From the NCBI GenBank assembly GCA_023653785.1, contig JAMKCH010087982.1:1-64000 (forward strand): 64,000 nucleotides of DNA, read 5' to 3'. The notes under the pieces are model-generated. The model was given only the letters and a program-made list of their open reading frames with translations, searched no databases and was not told the origin of the DNA. How positions within the stretch are numbered: position 1 is the first letter of the stretch; every line of letters starts with the position of its first letter. Source of the stretch: Ophioderma brevispina. Taxonomy: Eukaryota; Echinodermata; Ophiuroidea; Amphilepidida; Ophiodermatidae. Shown here in pieces: positions 18,496 to 30,600 of the stretch. Both the position numbers and the translations under genes were made by a program.

Positions 18496-20561
18496 AATTA
18501 CTATAAGCACCGTTGCTAGTATTAGCTGCTCCTTTGGACCAATCCATTTCGGTCGTCTTGTCGACTTTTTTCCCGCGTCAAAGATTCGATAGATTCGACT
18601 AACTTTCAACAAGGTTGGAGCATAAATAAGAGTGAGACAAAGAGAGATTACAGCGTGACTGAGAGCGCATGTTACCACAGTTGGTTCCATAAGCTGGATT
18701 AAGACAGCTACAAAACCTAGCACTAGGCCAAGGAGATTCAGAGCACTTAGTTCTCGACTGCTTGCTTTGACTTGTGCATGATTGTGGTACTTTATAAGCC
18801 CAATCGTAGTTAGCATGCAGAGAACGAGTCCAAAGCATGAAAACACAAGAATTACTGCAATGACTGGATGCTTCATATCCAGCAAAGTTGGCAAAATTGT
18901 CTCACATTGCGTAAAGTTTTCATTGGGCCATTCTGTATAATTGCAAGTCTTACACTCCGTTTTATTAACTACGATTGCATTACTTTGGCACTTTCTGCAA
19001 CCCCAACAGCATTTTTCTTCCAAAGGCACCACAATGTATCCTGCGTAGCAGTCTTCACGACAACTTGACTGTGGTTGATCTCCCATTCCATCTAACCATT
19101 TTATTTTTTCTGGGTATATTGTTAACTTTTGAGATGTGTTCAGGGCATCCCAAATAGCAATGTCCACCAAAGATGCTTCTCCATCCACTACTTGTAGGTT
19201 TTTAAGGACATATTTGCCATTCAGATCCCCTTTGGAGTTCATTCTGAACAATCCTCTAGTACCTTCAAAGCTGTTGTTACGAATGAATTTGAGAAGATCT
19301 CTGCCGGTGAAATTGACCGAGGAGTAACAATTGTCTACGTCAATGCAGGGATTTTCCCCAAGAATGGAGTCCAGGGCATGGGCGAAAGCCAAGACCGAAT
19401 CAATGACCGATGCTGCCAGTCCTCCTAAGCCATTTGAATCATAACCCCCAATGGTTTCTGAATCGCTGTTCTTCTGAAAATACATTTCTGCCCATGGATT
19501 ATCCTTTGAGGTATTGAGGGACAACTCTGTAAAATATTTCTTAAAATCTGGAGGAGCCGGAAGGAAAAAATTAACAAATATGCCACCAATCGGTAAGATC
19601 TCATCAGTTTTTGGAGAAAGCGTGTAGCCCCAGTATTCGCTGCCTATCCATGTGATTTTAGCAGCAAAAGTCGGATATCTATCTCTCAACGTTCCGATAA
19701 GCGCGTTGGCAGTGGCTGATCCAACAAACATCACCACAACTTGTGATTTTCTTGAACCATACAAAGAATCAGCCAATTCCGTTAGCTCTCTCTCAGTTTG
19801 AGTATTTCTAATTGGAGCTGATACTGCAATACAAATGCCTCTTTCTCTAGCAAATGTTTGGAAAGCATGGGATGCCTGAATGCCATATGTGTTGGCAAAA
19901 TATACAAGTGATACATATTCCCAACCGAAATATTGTAAGAGATCTGCAAGCGCTTCACTTTGGTAGCTGTCTGGTGGAACTGCCCGGGAGAAGAACTCGA
20001 ATCGTGACTTGTCACTTAATTCATCGCTGGTCGCACCAACGAAATACTTGGAACTTCTAGAAGGTCGCACATTGCACTAATCAGTACGCTCTGTGTACTA
20101 GTTAAAGGTCCTACAATCCCCACAAGATCACCCTGAAACCTATCATTTGTTCGTTGATAATCACACTGATCTTCGTTCAATAAAGAAAGTGCTGCCCAAA
20201 GAGCCGGGTCTTCGGCAAAACAATCGTCGCGGATATCAAAACCCAAGGTAAAATTGGGCAACAAATCTTCTCGATTATTGACGACATTCACAGCGTACAC
20301 CATTGCTTCGAGCAATTGAAGAGACGTCAATGTTGGCACGGAACCACAAGCAGATATACCTTCTAGATTTAGTGGAAATATTCCACCCAGTTTGAAGTCT
20401 CCCGGTTGCACGTATGACACTCGAGCCGCTTCGGGGATTGTAGCGCCAATAGAATTGAATTCAATCACCACGACGACGACCATAGTTATAACCAAATTCG
20501 AGCACATCTTGACAAACAACGGGTGTTGTTGTGAGCATGGAGTTTCTAATAAAGTGGTCAA
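18493..20561 (-). CDS. Class C GPCR, metabotropic glutamate receptor-like, 5' exon with frameshift
   Basis: It would be a plasma-membrane receptor that binds an amino acid outside and signals through G proteins. The start is one of two Met (20561 or 20507); from the second, MCSNLVITMVVVVV makes a good signal peptide. A Venus-flytrap domain follows (about residues 40-470), with SDELSDKSRFEFFSR, VPPDSYQ and WIGSEYW. Next is a nine-Cys NCD3G segment (CREDC to TQCE), then TM1, TM2, TM3 and the start of TM4. Against mGluRs, the ligand-contact Thr in GATS and the Tyr of NTYG appear kept, while the usual Asp of WxGSD is Glu. N-glycosylation motifs NFT, NKT and NYT are present. One base is missing near 20038-20039, between VPSIS and GATSDEL, splitting the frame; this is a pseudogene mark or a sequencing indel. 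TM4-7 were not found in the window. Confidence 0.85.
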
Positions 20562-21737
20562 TATTGCCTACACGTATTTGATCAAACACTTTGATATTAA
20601 AGTTGGCGTTTGCAAAACGATGTCACCAGGCTAGTATATTGGTCGCGCTGTTAATACCAGTTTTGATTCATGATGTGATCTTTGCATTAACTATGGTTCA
20701 ACGCAAACACGGCAAAGCGTTCCCATAACCATTTATAAGCTTTTCATGATAACAGTATGAATTCCTCTCGAATTATTGTTGCTCAATTTTCTCTCTTTGT
20801 CTCACTTCAACTACCGAAGACCATGCATTTTATGGCTTTTTCAAGCCATAAAGTATTACTACCGCCGAAATGTAATATTAAAATTGATTTGGAAAGATAA
20901 TGTAAGTAAAATTGATACTGCTTCTTATTCTGAACTATCAATGAATCTATCATGCTTCATTTCATATTTAACGCCATCCAATCAGTCGTCTTCTGAGCAC
21001 ACCTATCAATGAAATGTATTAAAATGATCTCCATACCAATGTCATTATATTCGCTCAAATAAGTGCCTATTAAATCAGTGAATATTTGGCGATTCGCGAG
21101 CTGTGCGTTTGGATTATTAAAAAATGTGATTACAAATTCCCGTTCTGAAACGCACTGATTGGCAGTTATATAGTTTGGCGAATCGAAAGAGAAAATAAGC
21201 AAAAAAATCTCAATGTTGTTTATTAAAGTGTAAATGGGCTTTTAAAGATCGAAATAACAAAAAAACCCTTTTTAACATAATGACCACTTTAATTGATTCA
21301 TACGTTGTTTTTCTTTTTCTTTTATTTCGAATTTCCGAACTGGTGTAATGCATTTGTCTAAAATGCAATAGTACGCTCGTACAAAATTCCTTTTAGTATA
21401 GTTCGCTATACGCTAAAGCTTCCCATGGCCAAACTGTTGTAATTTTGATTTTCCATTAGTGCACACTTTACTCTATGTAGTAGCAATAATTAAAAGCATC
21501 TCCATTGCACAGGAAATCACTATGATGAACATCAAACCATAATTTTGTCGTTCTAATCTTGTGGTAAATAGACTGCAAATCACAAACAAGAAAAAAGGTC
21601 AGCGTACATGATTTCTCCTAGCGCAGTAATTGAACAAGTATATAAATTCCTAAATTATTATTTAGTGTGGGACCATTGTTAGTAACTAGCGCTATAGCGG
21701 TCAGTTAACGCGAATCAAATATTTTCAGCTTATCGTG
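20562..21737. other. Region upstream of the receptor
   Basis: Presumed promoter side of the receptor, but no promoter element is recognisable. A short perfect hairpin (TTTATGGCTT/AAGCCATAAA) lies near 20829-20852. The rest is AT-rich with no coding signal. Confidence 0.45.
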
Positions 21738-21825
21738 GAAATGATGGCAATGATGGCGATGAAGATGATGGCGACGATGATGATGATGGCGACGACGATG
21801 ATGATGGCGATGATGGCGATATGGG
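21738..21825. repeat. GAT/GAC/GGC trinucleotide microsatellite
   Basis: Imperfect GATGATGGC and GACGATGAT units over about 88 bp. Confidence 0.9.
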
Positions 21826-22059
21826 ATCTGTCTTTCTGTCTGTCTGGGGTTTCGTTATGCTTCGACATATGGGGCTGATATTTTGCATGAAGGTAGAAGA
21901 GGACAGTCTGACATTTGGTTTTAGGGTTTCAGAGTGACCCAAAAGGTCAAATGTCATCTAGAGGTCAATTTGAGGTCCATTTCCATAGATATGCCCAATA
22001 CTAAAAAAATACATCGGTCCTCGGACCGCTTGTGTCGCCTGCTGTGGCGGTTTGTGAAT

Positions 22060-22450
22060 GATAGGTCTCACCTGACCTTTAACCTTGATATGTGACCTTT
22101 GAACTCATAAACAAATGAGGGTTTGCATGTTAACTCCATAAACCAAGTTTGGTTCCAAATGGACTTCAACTTTTCAAATGCGGTCAATTTTACATTTTCA
22201 TCCTATTTTACAACTTGACCTGACATGACCGTTGACCTTGTTATGTGACCTTTGACCTCATTAACAAATGAGGGATCCCATGTTGCACCTATGACTTAAG
22301 TTTGGTTCCAATTGAACTTCAACTTTTCAAATGAGGTCAATTTTACATTTTCAGCCTATTTTACAACTTGACCTCTCATGACCTTTGACCTTGGTATGTG
22401 ACCTCATCAACAAATGGGGGATGCCATGTTGTACCTGTGACCCAAGTTGG
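22060..22450. repeat. Tandem repeat of about 152 bp containing TGACCTTTGACCT
   Basis: The phrase 'gacctt.atatgtgacc' recurs at about 22082, 22233 and 22386, followed each time by 'acaaatg.ggg' and 'aagttggt' sequence. This gives roughly two and a half diverged units. TGACCTTTGACCT is perfect at 22246-22258 and 22379-22391. Confidence 0.75.
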
Positions 22451-22771
22451 GTTTAAATCCATCAAAGTATTAGGATATTACAGGCAAATGTTAACCCTTT
22501 TTCACAACAACAGACCTCAACAACAGACATCAACAGACATCAACAACAACTACAGTGGACAAAGTGATCCCTCCGGTTATGCGTTTTGTTATGCTTTGAA
22601 AAACGGGGCTGATATTTGGCATGAAGTTAGGGGAGGATAGTCTGACCTTTGTATGCAGGATTTCGAAGTGACCTCAAAGGTCAAAGGTCATCTAGGGTCA
22701 ATTTGCCTAAAAATGCCCTATGACCACCAAATTTGGTCAAACGGTCCACTGACCTGAGCACAGAACAAATC

Positions 22772-22872
22772 TGAGGCCAAATGTCACATACAAAGGTCAA
22801 ATGTCACACACAGAGGTCAAATGTCACACACATAGGTCAAAGGTCACACCCATAGGTCAAAGGTCACACATG
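22772..22872. repeat. 20-bp tandem repeat of AGGTCAAAGGTCACACACAT type
   Basis: Five units of 20 bp. AGGTCAAAGGTCA is perfect at 22834-22846 and 22854-22866; the other units have ATGTCA as the second half-site. A further perfect copy lies just upstream at 22678-22690. Confidence 0.85.
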
Positions 22873-23659
22873 GGGTCGATGCACTAGTTGAGCAAAAAAT
22901 GCATTTGTACGCAACTTCACGCTAGTGGTCTTCAATGAGGCCACCTCCCCATCACTAAAGCATACAGACATATTTGTGTTAAAGCCACTTCGTCGATTTG
23001 CTTCACAATGTAGCAAATAGCGCCATATTTTTCATCAAGTCCATTTTTTGGCATTGTTGTATGGGGAATAGTGTTCCTTGGGTTTCCTACCGGCAACCAT
23101 TTTGTACCATCTTATGCATTGTGGTATAGGACTGCCCCAACGCTGTAGAGTGATACCATAATAGCGCATAATATATTCTTGTGGTTTTTTGTCATACGGT
23201 CATCACTCAATGCACGCTCGTGGTTTAGTTGCGCCTCCGTAAATTCCGCGCACATTTTGGGCGCAAAAAATAGAGGCAATCAAAGAGTACCGTTACTGGT
23301 AAAATATATGTACACAGCGGTTTTTTGCACAGTTATGACGAACTAGTAGCCTCCGAATTACTATGTGACGGCTAGCTACCAACGAGCCCAAGTCTGGGTT
23401 GATAGAGTAGCGATAGATATCATCTATAGGTATTAGGTTCGAAAAGGTGTCGCATCGCTTTCCTAGCGGATGGCATCATAACAGTATATTTACATATACA
23501 ATTTTATATTTGTTTTGAAATTTTAACTACTTAGTTGTCCAGGTAGACAAGGATGGGTATTTATTAATCTTTCCCGGAGATGGCCACGCACCCAAGGTTG
23601 AAAAAAGTCATATTCGCTTGGGCGGATCGAACCGGGTCCTTTAAGTGTAATTAATATTC
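22873..23659. other. Unannotated non-coding DNA
   Basis: No gene, TIR pair or tandem repeat was recognised. Confidence 0.5.
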
Positions 23660-24060
23660 CTTTTAATATGTAAATAAGCCCTTCAATTATTAATCATGAC
23701 CCTCTAAAATGAATGGCCCTTTATTCGTAAATGAAGGAATGGCCCTTCCTTGAATAAAAGAAAGAATACCTGTTTAATTGGTAAATGAAGGATAGCTTAT
23801 TGTAAATGATGGAATAGTCTTTTAATTGGTTTAAGCAATAGTATCGTAGTCCTTTTTAATGTAAACGAGGGGATGCATCTTTAATTGGTAAATAAATAAA
23901 TGAAGGGGATGGACCAAAATGGTAAATGAAGAATTAGCCCTTTGATTGATAAATTAAGGAATAACCCTTTTAATTTGTAAATGATAGAATGACCTTTCCT
24001 CAGTAAATAAATGAATTTGTAAATGATCGAACAGCCCTTTATGTAAGTAATGACGGATTA
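23660..24060. repeat. Degenerate short tandem repeat, unit about 30 bp
   Basis: The theme 'gtaaatgaaggaatagccctttaattg' recurs about a dozen times with substitutions and length changes, consistent with an old minisatellite. Confidence 0.7.
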
Positions 24061-24069
24061 GCTCCACCC

Positions 24070-24216
24070 CTATCAGACACACGGATGACCATGCATGGAG
24101 GAATGATTACATTGGAGAGACAATTTTATTGTCGAGGAAAGTCTGATCTGATTTAGAAATGGTCCCATCTGTTAAGAGGTTATCTATCCTATTGGCTGGT
24201 TATCCGTGTCTGATAG
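24070..24216. mobile_element. 147-bp MITE with CTATCAGACAC termini
   Basis: CTATCAGACAC at the left is matched by GTGTCTGATAG at the right, and the inversion extends through GGATgACCA/TGGTTATCC after a 2-base indel. No clear target duplication. Confidence 0.6.
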
Positions 24217-24582
24217 TTATTAAGTAGGCAGGTTTTTTTGGATATTTCATTAGATGCAGTTCAAATAAGCCCTTCACATGTATATCTGACCCCGGATCTG
24301 ACACCTCGAATTTAAGATCTTGAGTTATCAGCGGTGCACTACGGAATGTTGGTTAAGGCAGGTTAGTGCTCAAAAAGTTTTAGTTGTGAAGATAACCTAT
24401 CTGAGGCAATTCTTAAATAGGTAGAAAACACAGGCAGAAATTTCCTTCCTTTTTTATACGCTTCTCCCTCAATTTTATTTTTAAATCCTGTATTCAGTGA
24501 TCTGGCGCGCGTTACGGGTAGTAATTGTTCAATTGTTACAATTTTAAAGTAAAGCAAAATGTTTAAAGTGTCTTTTTAAAAT

Positions 24583-24890
24583 AAAATAGAAAAGATTCCC
24601 TTGACTTTGAATGACTATCTTGGCTGATTAGTAGTCGATATATTAGCCAACAAGCAGATGGTAATCCGACAATAACAATAAGCTTTTGTATTGAGTCACC
24701 AGTTCTTTCATCGTTGTTTATTTCAACAATAAAGAGCAAAATATTTCGATCGTCCCTTTAAAATAGTGAAGAAGAAATTTGCATGACTTGCAATCACTAC
24801 TTTGGCTGAATCGTAATCGACAGATAAGCTAACAAGCCGATGTTCACAATAAGCTTTTATCAATAATTATTTCACCATTGTTTACTTCTT
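24583..24890. repeat. Diverged tandem duplication, unit about 170 bp
   Basis: Shared in order in both halves: 'aaaatag.gaagatt', 'ttgactt.gaatgactat.ttggctga', 'gtaatcgaca', 'taagc.aacaagc.gatg', 'caataagcttttat' and 'caccattgttta'. The halves start near 24583 and 24762. Confidence 0.65.
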
Positions 24891-24934
24891 TCATTTGTAC
24901 CACCTTTTTTCCAAAATATCGTTTCTCAAGTATA

Positions 24935-26288
24935 CCCAGATCCTGACTAGACCCCATCGCAGGCCTTTTCTAAGGTCTGCCTTGACTATAGTGTCATTGA
25001 ACGTAGAGGGATTTTCTAGTGCAAAAAGTAACATCATTATGTGTAACAATCTCCAATGCGATGTCCTATGTCTGCAGGAAACCCACAGAGGAATCGAAAA
25101 CCATCGCCCAACCATACCAGGAATTGTCTTAGCCATCGAGAGACCACATAGACAGTACAGAAGTGCTATGTTTGTGAAAACAGGCTCCAATGTAGCATGC
25201 TGACAACAACATTGAAGTCCACACTATTGAGCTCAGCTCTGTCATAGTTACATCCGTCTACAAACCTCCATCAGTAGACTTTAAGCACCCTCAATTCAGC
25301 CTCGGGAATCCCACCAAACCTCACTTCTTTATTGGCGATTTCCACAGCCACAGTACCCAATGGGGCTACAACGAAACTAATAAAGATGGACAAGCTGTCG
25401 AAGAATGGATAGACAGTCAACATCTACATCTCCTTCACGACCCTAAGCTGCCGCAATCATTTTATAGTGCCCGTTGGAAGAGAGGTTAAACAACCCTGAT
25501 CTAGCTATTGTTAGCAAAAACATATCTAACCTGTGTAGAAAGATCATTGTTCTGGATCCTGTTCCAGTAACTCAACATCGCCAATCGGTATCCAATTCAA
25601 CTCTGCCGTAAGACAACAAAGTGCCTTTTAAGCGTTTGCTTTGTAACTATAGGAAAGCAGACTGGCAAGGATTCACTGATGACCTGACCATGAACGTGAA
25701 GAGGATATTGCTCAAATACCCCATACTACGACCAATGCCAACTAGTGAAAGTGAGATTCATACCCAGAGCGGTAGGACGGAATATACGAGTATACAAGTC
25801 CTTTCCAAGGAATGTGCTGAAGAATATTAAGATTATACTACCATGTTTGAAGCTGATCCTTTTCAGCCTAAACAATACTCTAAAGGGGAGGACGTTTCGA
25901 ATTCCACCGATAGACCCTAACAGCAAGAAAGCATGATTTACCATCCGAATCTTCGAGGGGATCCAACAGAACCCTCCACAGCAGCCAAATTTCACACCCA
26001 ACCAAGTTGCCCACAACTACTTTTAAATAACAAGTGCAATCAAGACGCTCAAGAAGATCAAACTAGACCATAAGAGGTTTAGTGGGTCACCCTGTTTCAC
26101 TCGCCCTTTCAACATGGAGGTCCAGTATGCTAAACTTCAACCATCACAAGCAGTAGCCTTGACAACATCTCACTTGAGCAGCTGAAAAGGTTCGGCCCGT
26201 AGCAAAGGAATGGCTGCTTGAGCTCTACATTTGCGGCCTTATTTCCCCAAGTTCCCAAGAATCTGGAGGAAAGCACATGTTAGGACAC
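24935..26288 (+). pseudogene. LINE endonuclease half, split from its RT by an insertion
   Basis: From about 24950 the endonuclease reads LTIVSLNVEGFSSAKSN and CLQETHRG, then (new frame) SVDFKHPQFSLG, FIGDFHSHSTQWGYNETNKDG and TQHRQS. It is closely related to the minus-strand copy at 5833-7510. Several frameshifts and stops are present. The linker continues to about 26280, where 'ctggaggaaagcacatg' leads into the RT domain. The last 8 bases (26281-26288, TAGGACAC) are the left target duplication of the element that follows. The RT remnant resumes at 30148. Confidence 0.8.
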
Positions 26289-29200
26289 CAGTGAGGTAAT
26301 AAGAATAATTTACTGGTTGGTCCAACTTTAATTAATTGACCCAAAAAAGTGTGGAAAAATAATTTACTGGGTGAAATTCTCACAATTTGCTATTTAACAC
26401 AAAACAACACGCAAAGCTTATAGTGTCAACATGGGTTTATTTTATAACACTTTTATGTATACTTATAACCAGCTGTAACCAGATTTACTGCATGTATACA
26501 CAACATCAAGAGACAAGGACATTTCCAGAAAAGTGCACTCCATTTTTTTCCCATTTTTTAATACTATTTAAATGCTTACAATGCTGAAGTGAATAAGCCC
26601 AACTCCGTCCCTTTATGTAATAAAAGGATTTAGTATGCTTCTCTATGGGGCTGATTAGACAGAAAACCAAGTTAAAAATAATTTTTTTTGTTTTCTTTTC
26701 CGTTTGTTTGTTCATAAACCTTGCAACGTTCTCCGTAGTTTTTCTACAACCAATCATTTAAGTGAATTTTGTATCAAAAAAATCTGTGTCTCTTTAAGGT
26801 TGTATTAGGGTTGTACGGTGGTATTGGGGGGAGTGCATAACTAAGAGTATCACTGCGCTATAACTCACATGAAGAGGGACTTCAATGGGACTCCAATGAT
26901 CACTGCATCAAAATGTTTTGTGTCAGAACCTTGAAAATATTAAGTCATAAAGTTTAACAAAACAGGTTAATTTTCAAAACTTAGAAAATAAGGTTAAGAA
27001 TTTAAATTCTTTTATGAAGAAAGTATAGAGGTTATCATATAATATGATTTGAACTGGTATCACTTTTCCTACAAATCAAATGCGTATTATGAATTTAGTG
27101 GGCAGTTCAATTGTCCTTTTTTTAAATATATTTAAATTCACTAGTTGATTAAGGCCGTTTGGAAATGAATCTCCTATTTATATATACAGTTGTGCATTTA
27201 TTTTAGAATAAATTTGTATTGTAAAATTAACTTAATAGTAACCCTAAGGCTTTAAACTTTTTGTTAATGAAACTGGTGTTTGTTCAGAAACCTCAATTTT
27301 CATTGTAAAATTTGATTCGATTGACATTGCATATTTTTGTGACTAAAACCTTTATTCTTTTATTCCTAATTCACATATTTATTATTTTTTTTTATTTTGT
27401 GGCATTATATATAATTTAATCCACAAGATATTCGACAACAATTCACAATACAAAAAATGGCAGAACAAAATCAATCATTCATGAACCGCTTCTGAATGTT
27501 CACCAAACTGGCTCATTTGACAATAGTAGTGGCAGATTGTACCAATCAAAAATGATACAATACCTCCCCATTTTTATTTAACTCATGGCAATAATATTAA
27601 TTATTAATACTCCAATATTTGTCTCTTTTCTACACCTTTTTTATTTTTTTTTATTATTTCATCCATAATCTAATTTTGACTGCAAATTACATAGTCTTCT
27701 GCCTCTTCCTTGCTGATGAGCCTTTATCAGTATCGGTCCACTTACACCAATCAAATGCAATATTGAGGCTCCCTTGCCCCGAAGGTCCAATAAGATCAAA
27801 TCCACATGTGTTTCATACTAATAATTCATGAAGATATTGCTGCTCTAGCTTAGTCCTTGTTTGAGGAGCAGCTTTTTGGTATAGTGAAAAAAGAAATAGT
27901 ATTTTTAAGTTTACTAAGTGAGATTAGGCAAAACAACAAAAAGGAACAAAAACAACTTGGTTTCATAGTCATTTGAATTTGCACCATTTAACGGCATTTT
28001 GCTTTGATTTTTATTTGATGAATCAGAAGATTGGGGTTTTGGGGGGACAACCCAAATCAATATTGTTTGGTTTTATTAATTAATACTTATACAGTAAAAC
28101 TGATGACACATTACACCATTTGACTTAACTTTGGATATGATCTAAATGAAACAATACAAAAGTGCAGTTGCATTTTGTTTTTGAGCTACTTACTGCAAAC
28201 AAACTCATATTTTATTTGGACGTGGGAAATGGCAATTGTGTATTAGTGTCCATTTTCCATTCCCCGAGTCACAAGGTGACCATTATTGTGTATTATACAG
28301 ACTGTACAAAAAACTATACAATCCAAAGGATTAATTTTTTTGGCCAAAAATTTAAGTTCATTTCAAATTGAGTTTTACTGATATCTTTTTAATGAGTGTT
28401 GTCCAGCTTTCATGAGATATTTTTTAGCTTTTGGTGTAAATTTGGGGTTCTGGTTAGGAGTTGTGCTAATTATCTGAGACAGATGAAAAACATGTTGGGC
28501 CGTTTCGGCTAGCCTGATTCAACAAATTGCCATTTGAAATGCCACTTCAAGATATTCTTTATTGAAAATTAAAAAAATGGGGGATAAAGTGCTGCTTCTT
28601 GTGATATACATAATTTATAACTTATAATGTCGCAATTGCCACTGATAAAATACATGTAGCGTTGGAAATTCCAATTCCAAACAGTCTAGTTGTCTCATCT
28701 TTACTCCAGGTTTCAAGCCGAAGGTAAGAACAGTAAAAACCACCCTTGTTTAAGAGTAAACTGAGACCTTTTAACACAACCATAATTTTCTTTTTGCTCT
28801 TTGTTGAACACTTTGCTTTCTATCTTCATCATATTCCTCCGGACATTTTGAAGCTGGGGATAGGGAAGGGTAAGTTGGCGCTCTTCATGTAGAGCCTTGT
28901 CCACACATTGTCCCTCAACAGACTTTGCTAGACTGTTACATTATTTTCAGCATTCACATTGCCCCAAATGTCCATGATTGTCATGACCATTGTGCCTCTG
29001 AGAGCGAGTCGCTCATTTCACATTCAACCCACAACCTAATAATTTCTGATGCTTTCACTGAAAAATAATATATTGATTAGTTCAATGCATGATATACATT
29101 CACTTATCTGTACAATATTCTTTTTGTTTGAACAGGTTTACAATTTCCACAATGATGCTACACGCCTTCATATTACCCTTAATTTCTTGAACCTTCAGGT

Positions 29201-30147
29201 TAAACTGGCCCAAGTGGTATATCCTTTGTTTCAATTCAACTGACAATAGCTCCGCTTAGGGTCTATCAAATTTGATGGAATAAAAGGCGAGGAATTAGCT
29301 TAGATTTGTCTAACAATAAAAATCAAAATATCTGCCAAATGCACATTTTATATTTTTTCCTTTTATAATTTTTAGTTGATTGTATATTTTTTAATTGGGA
29401 CAGTCTGTACACACACAGGCAGGAATTTCAGCATATTTCCCTCATTACAAATGTAACCTAACCTTCTGTCACTGTATTCATTTCAATTAGTATAGGCTTT
29501 TTTTTATAGACTTGTCACTCCAACTATAACCCTGAATACCATAATTGGTAGGTGTATATCACACGCTGCCTATTCAGGATATTGCTTTTATTGCTCAGTG
29601 ACTATTTTATTAGCATTCGTTAATTTAAGCACATGAAGTTTCCAGAAAGAAGCGCCCCCAATTTTTGTCGAACACCGTTTTTTTAACTATTTGGAATGCT
29701 ACCAATATATTAGATCACACCTGAAGTGAATAAGCCAAATAGGCCTCTTTATTTATAAGATGATGATTTAGTAGTTCTGTAAGCACGAAGAAAGTCACAG
29801 CATTGTTTTCTAGGGGAACGATTTTCGATAGCAGGCAAGTTCAAAACCATGTTTGCTGTTTTCTTTTGCAACTGTTTGTCAAATAAACTTCGAAACATTC
29901 TCGGTAAGGGTGGTCTACAACCAATCCAGTGAAATTAGTGAGAGAAATTTCTATCTAAAAAAACCTGTCACGTTAATGCAAAATACTGCAACTTAAAAAT
30001 CATTTTGGGACAGAAATTTACTGGGTGGGTCAAATAATTAACTGGGTGGGCCATTTTGGGTCATTGGGCAGACTGAATTTACTGGGTGGGCCAAGTAATT
30101 AACTGGGTGGGCAAGGCCCAACCCAGTTCTATGTTATTACCTCCATG
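26289..30147. mobile_element. 3,859-bp hAT-like non-autonomous element
   Basis: The termini CAGTGAGGTAATAA and TTATTACCTCCATG match inverted at 12 of 14 positions. They are flanked by TAGGACAC (26281-26288) and TATGGCAC (30148-30155), 6 of 8 identical. The intact paralogue at 5833-7510 has TATGTCAC once at the same place in the LINE, confirming an 8-bp duplication as hAT transposases make. Subterminal ACTGGGTGGG motifs cluster at the right end (30018-30107), with diverged versions at the left. About 300 bp near each end (about 26505-26800 and 29637-29970) are related in direct orientation. The interior is AT-rich; no transposase was recognised in any frame. Confidence 0.85.
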
Positions 30148-30600
30148 TATGGCACTCCTAAAGCCTGGGAAGAGGCATCTAATCCCAAGAAGTATAGACC
30201 AATATCACTCCTCAATCCATACTACAAGCTCTTTGAACGTCTCCCGCTCAACCGTATGCACTGACAGACGAACACCTCATACAAGAACAGGCAAGTTTCC
30301 GGCCAGGCAAATCAACACCAACCAAGTACTCAACCTTGCACCTCGCCTGTTCAACATCTATAACCAACGACCAACCACATAGGGGGCAGGAACCTGTCGA
30401 TTTATCTATGCCGAAAGACGATCTTGGAATACGCACAAGATGCAGACTTCAACGTTGTTGAAGAGAGACTCGCCAAAGTTTGGATGAACTCACTCCTACT
30501 ACGAGGAAAACCACCTTCGTGCAAATCCTCCACGACACAAGTGTGTACTTTTCAACCTACCAACCTGAAGCCAAACGTCAGCTAAAATTAAACCCCGGGG
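30148..30600 (+). pseudogene. LINE reverse transcriptase remnant with internal deletion
   Basis: It continues the LINE at 24935-26288 after the hAT-like insertion. LLKPGK and an NPKKYRPISLLNP-like entry motif come first, then EHLIQEQASFRPGKST, all spread over several frames. Next, sequence typical of the region before the catalytic box (LFNIY.NDQP) follows directly, so motif A and most of the palm are missing. The box itself reads like YAE, not YADD. The remnant fades at about 30600. Confidence 0.7.
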
